Source: Candidatus Helarchaeota archaeon (GTDB lineage Archaea; Asgardarchaeota; Lokiarchaeia; Helarchaeales; HEL-GB-A). Taken from it: a stretch of 42,035 nt of DNA. The notes under the pieces are model-generated. The model had not been told where the DNA came from and ran no database searches. It worked only from the letters and a program-made list of their open reading frames with translations. Where the stretch lies: NCBI GenBank assembly GCA_016840125.1, contig JAEOSY010000490.1, positions 1 to 42,035 of the forward strand, given 5' to 3'. Of this stretch, positions 41,979-42,035 are shown piece by piece. Made by a program: the position numbers and the translations under genes. How positions within the stretch are numbered: the first letter of the stretch is position 1; each line of letters starts with the position of its first letter.

Positions 41979-42035
41979 TTAAGGCAGAATTAACCCGTGA
42001 ATACCCAATAAGAATGCTAATAGCCCAATAAATGC
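41979..42035 (-). CDS. C-terminal end of a membrane protein cut by the window edge
   Basis: The minus frame reads ...AFIGLLAFLLGIHGLILP and a TAA at 41979-41981, which is one membrane helix at the end of a gene lying mostly beyond the window. The gene cannot be named from 18 residues. Confidence 0.5.
   Translation of the reverse strand, partial: AFIGLLAFLLGIHGLILP

Noticed and set aside
1..42035. CRISPR array, rRNA or tRNA genes
   Set aside because: No regularly spaced identical repeats and no tRNA- or rRNA-like sequence were found on reading through the window.

Overview
The window looks like chromosomal DNA of an archaeon, most likely an Asgard (Promethearchaeota) lineage. The signs are a Rag/Arf-type GTPase with a C-terminal extension, three large secreted clostripain-like proteases with tandem C-terminal beta domains, a HerA-type ATPase, a glycerol-1-phosphate-dehydrogenase-like enzyme, a many-PAS sensor protein, ribbon-helix-helix regulators, and a probable UGA-selenocysteine thioredoxin-fold protein. 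Selenocysteine is known in Lokiarchaeota and in a few methanogens. Taxonomy is inferred; no rRNA or tRNA gene was seen.

Layout. 1-4.2 kb: the tail of a gene, a small zinc-ribbon gene, and a seven-PAS sensor protein whose phospho-acceptor histidine is a glutamine, followed by a small zinc-binding protein. 4.3-8.1 kb (minus): a probable operon of Rag-like GTPase, Gfo/Idh/MocA oxidoreductase and GPH-type sugar symporter. 8.2-11.3 kb: an intact DUF362 gene and a decayed DUF362 paralogue, separated by an antisense membrane acyltransferase gene. 11.3-14.4 kb (minus): an operon of G1P-dehydrogenase-like enzyme, PIG-L deacetylase and M28-type membrane peptidase. 14.5-16.5 kb: an amidase and a frameshifted membrane-protein gene. 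16.5-19.5 kb (minus): a penicillin-acylase-family exported hydrolase and a small membrane protein. 19.65-19.91 kb: a thioredoxin-fold gene with in-frame TGA exactly at the first redox cysteine of C-x-x-C, with a foldable 3' UTR. 20-24.7 kb: a membrane protein, clostripain protease 1 and an MFS transporter. 24.7-27 kb (minus): HerA-like ATPase and a frameshifted two-TM protein gene, both preceded by the same ~40-bp element. 27.2-29.3 kb (minus): a TnpB-related transposase gene and two small genes. 29.3-35.7 kb: clostripain proteases 2 and 3, the latter at the end of a three-gene surface-protein operon. 35.8-36.9 kb: an RHH regulator and partner gene with palindromic sites in their promoter region. 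36.9-42 kb: an unrecognised protein, a seven-TM protein, an ABC ATPase coupled to a permease with a beta-helix-like ectodomain, and the tail of another membrane protein.

Together the window is dominated by cell-surface biology (exported hydrolases, transporters, sensors) with several small regulators. The strongest candidate for something new is the selenoprotein at 19654-19914 with its candidate SECIS-like hairpin. Next are the Rag-like GTPase/sugar operon and the sensor protein lacking its histidine. Several genes carry single-base shifts in homopolymer runs; these may be true decay or consensus errors, which the sequence alone cannot decide.
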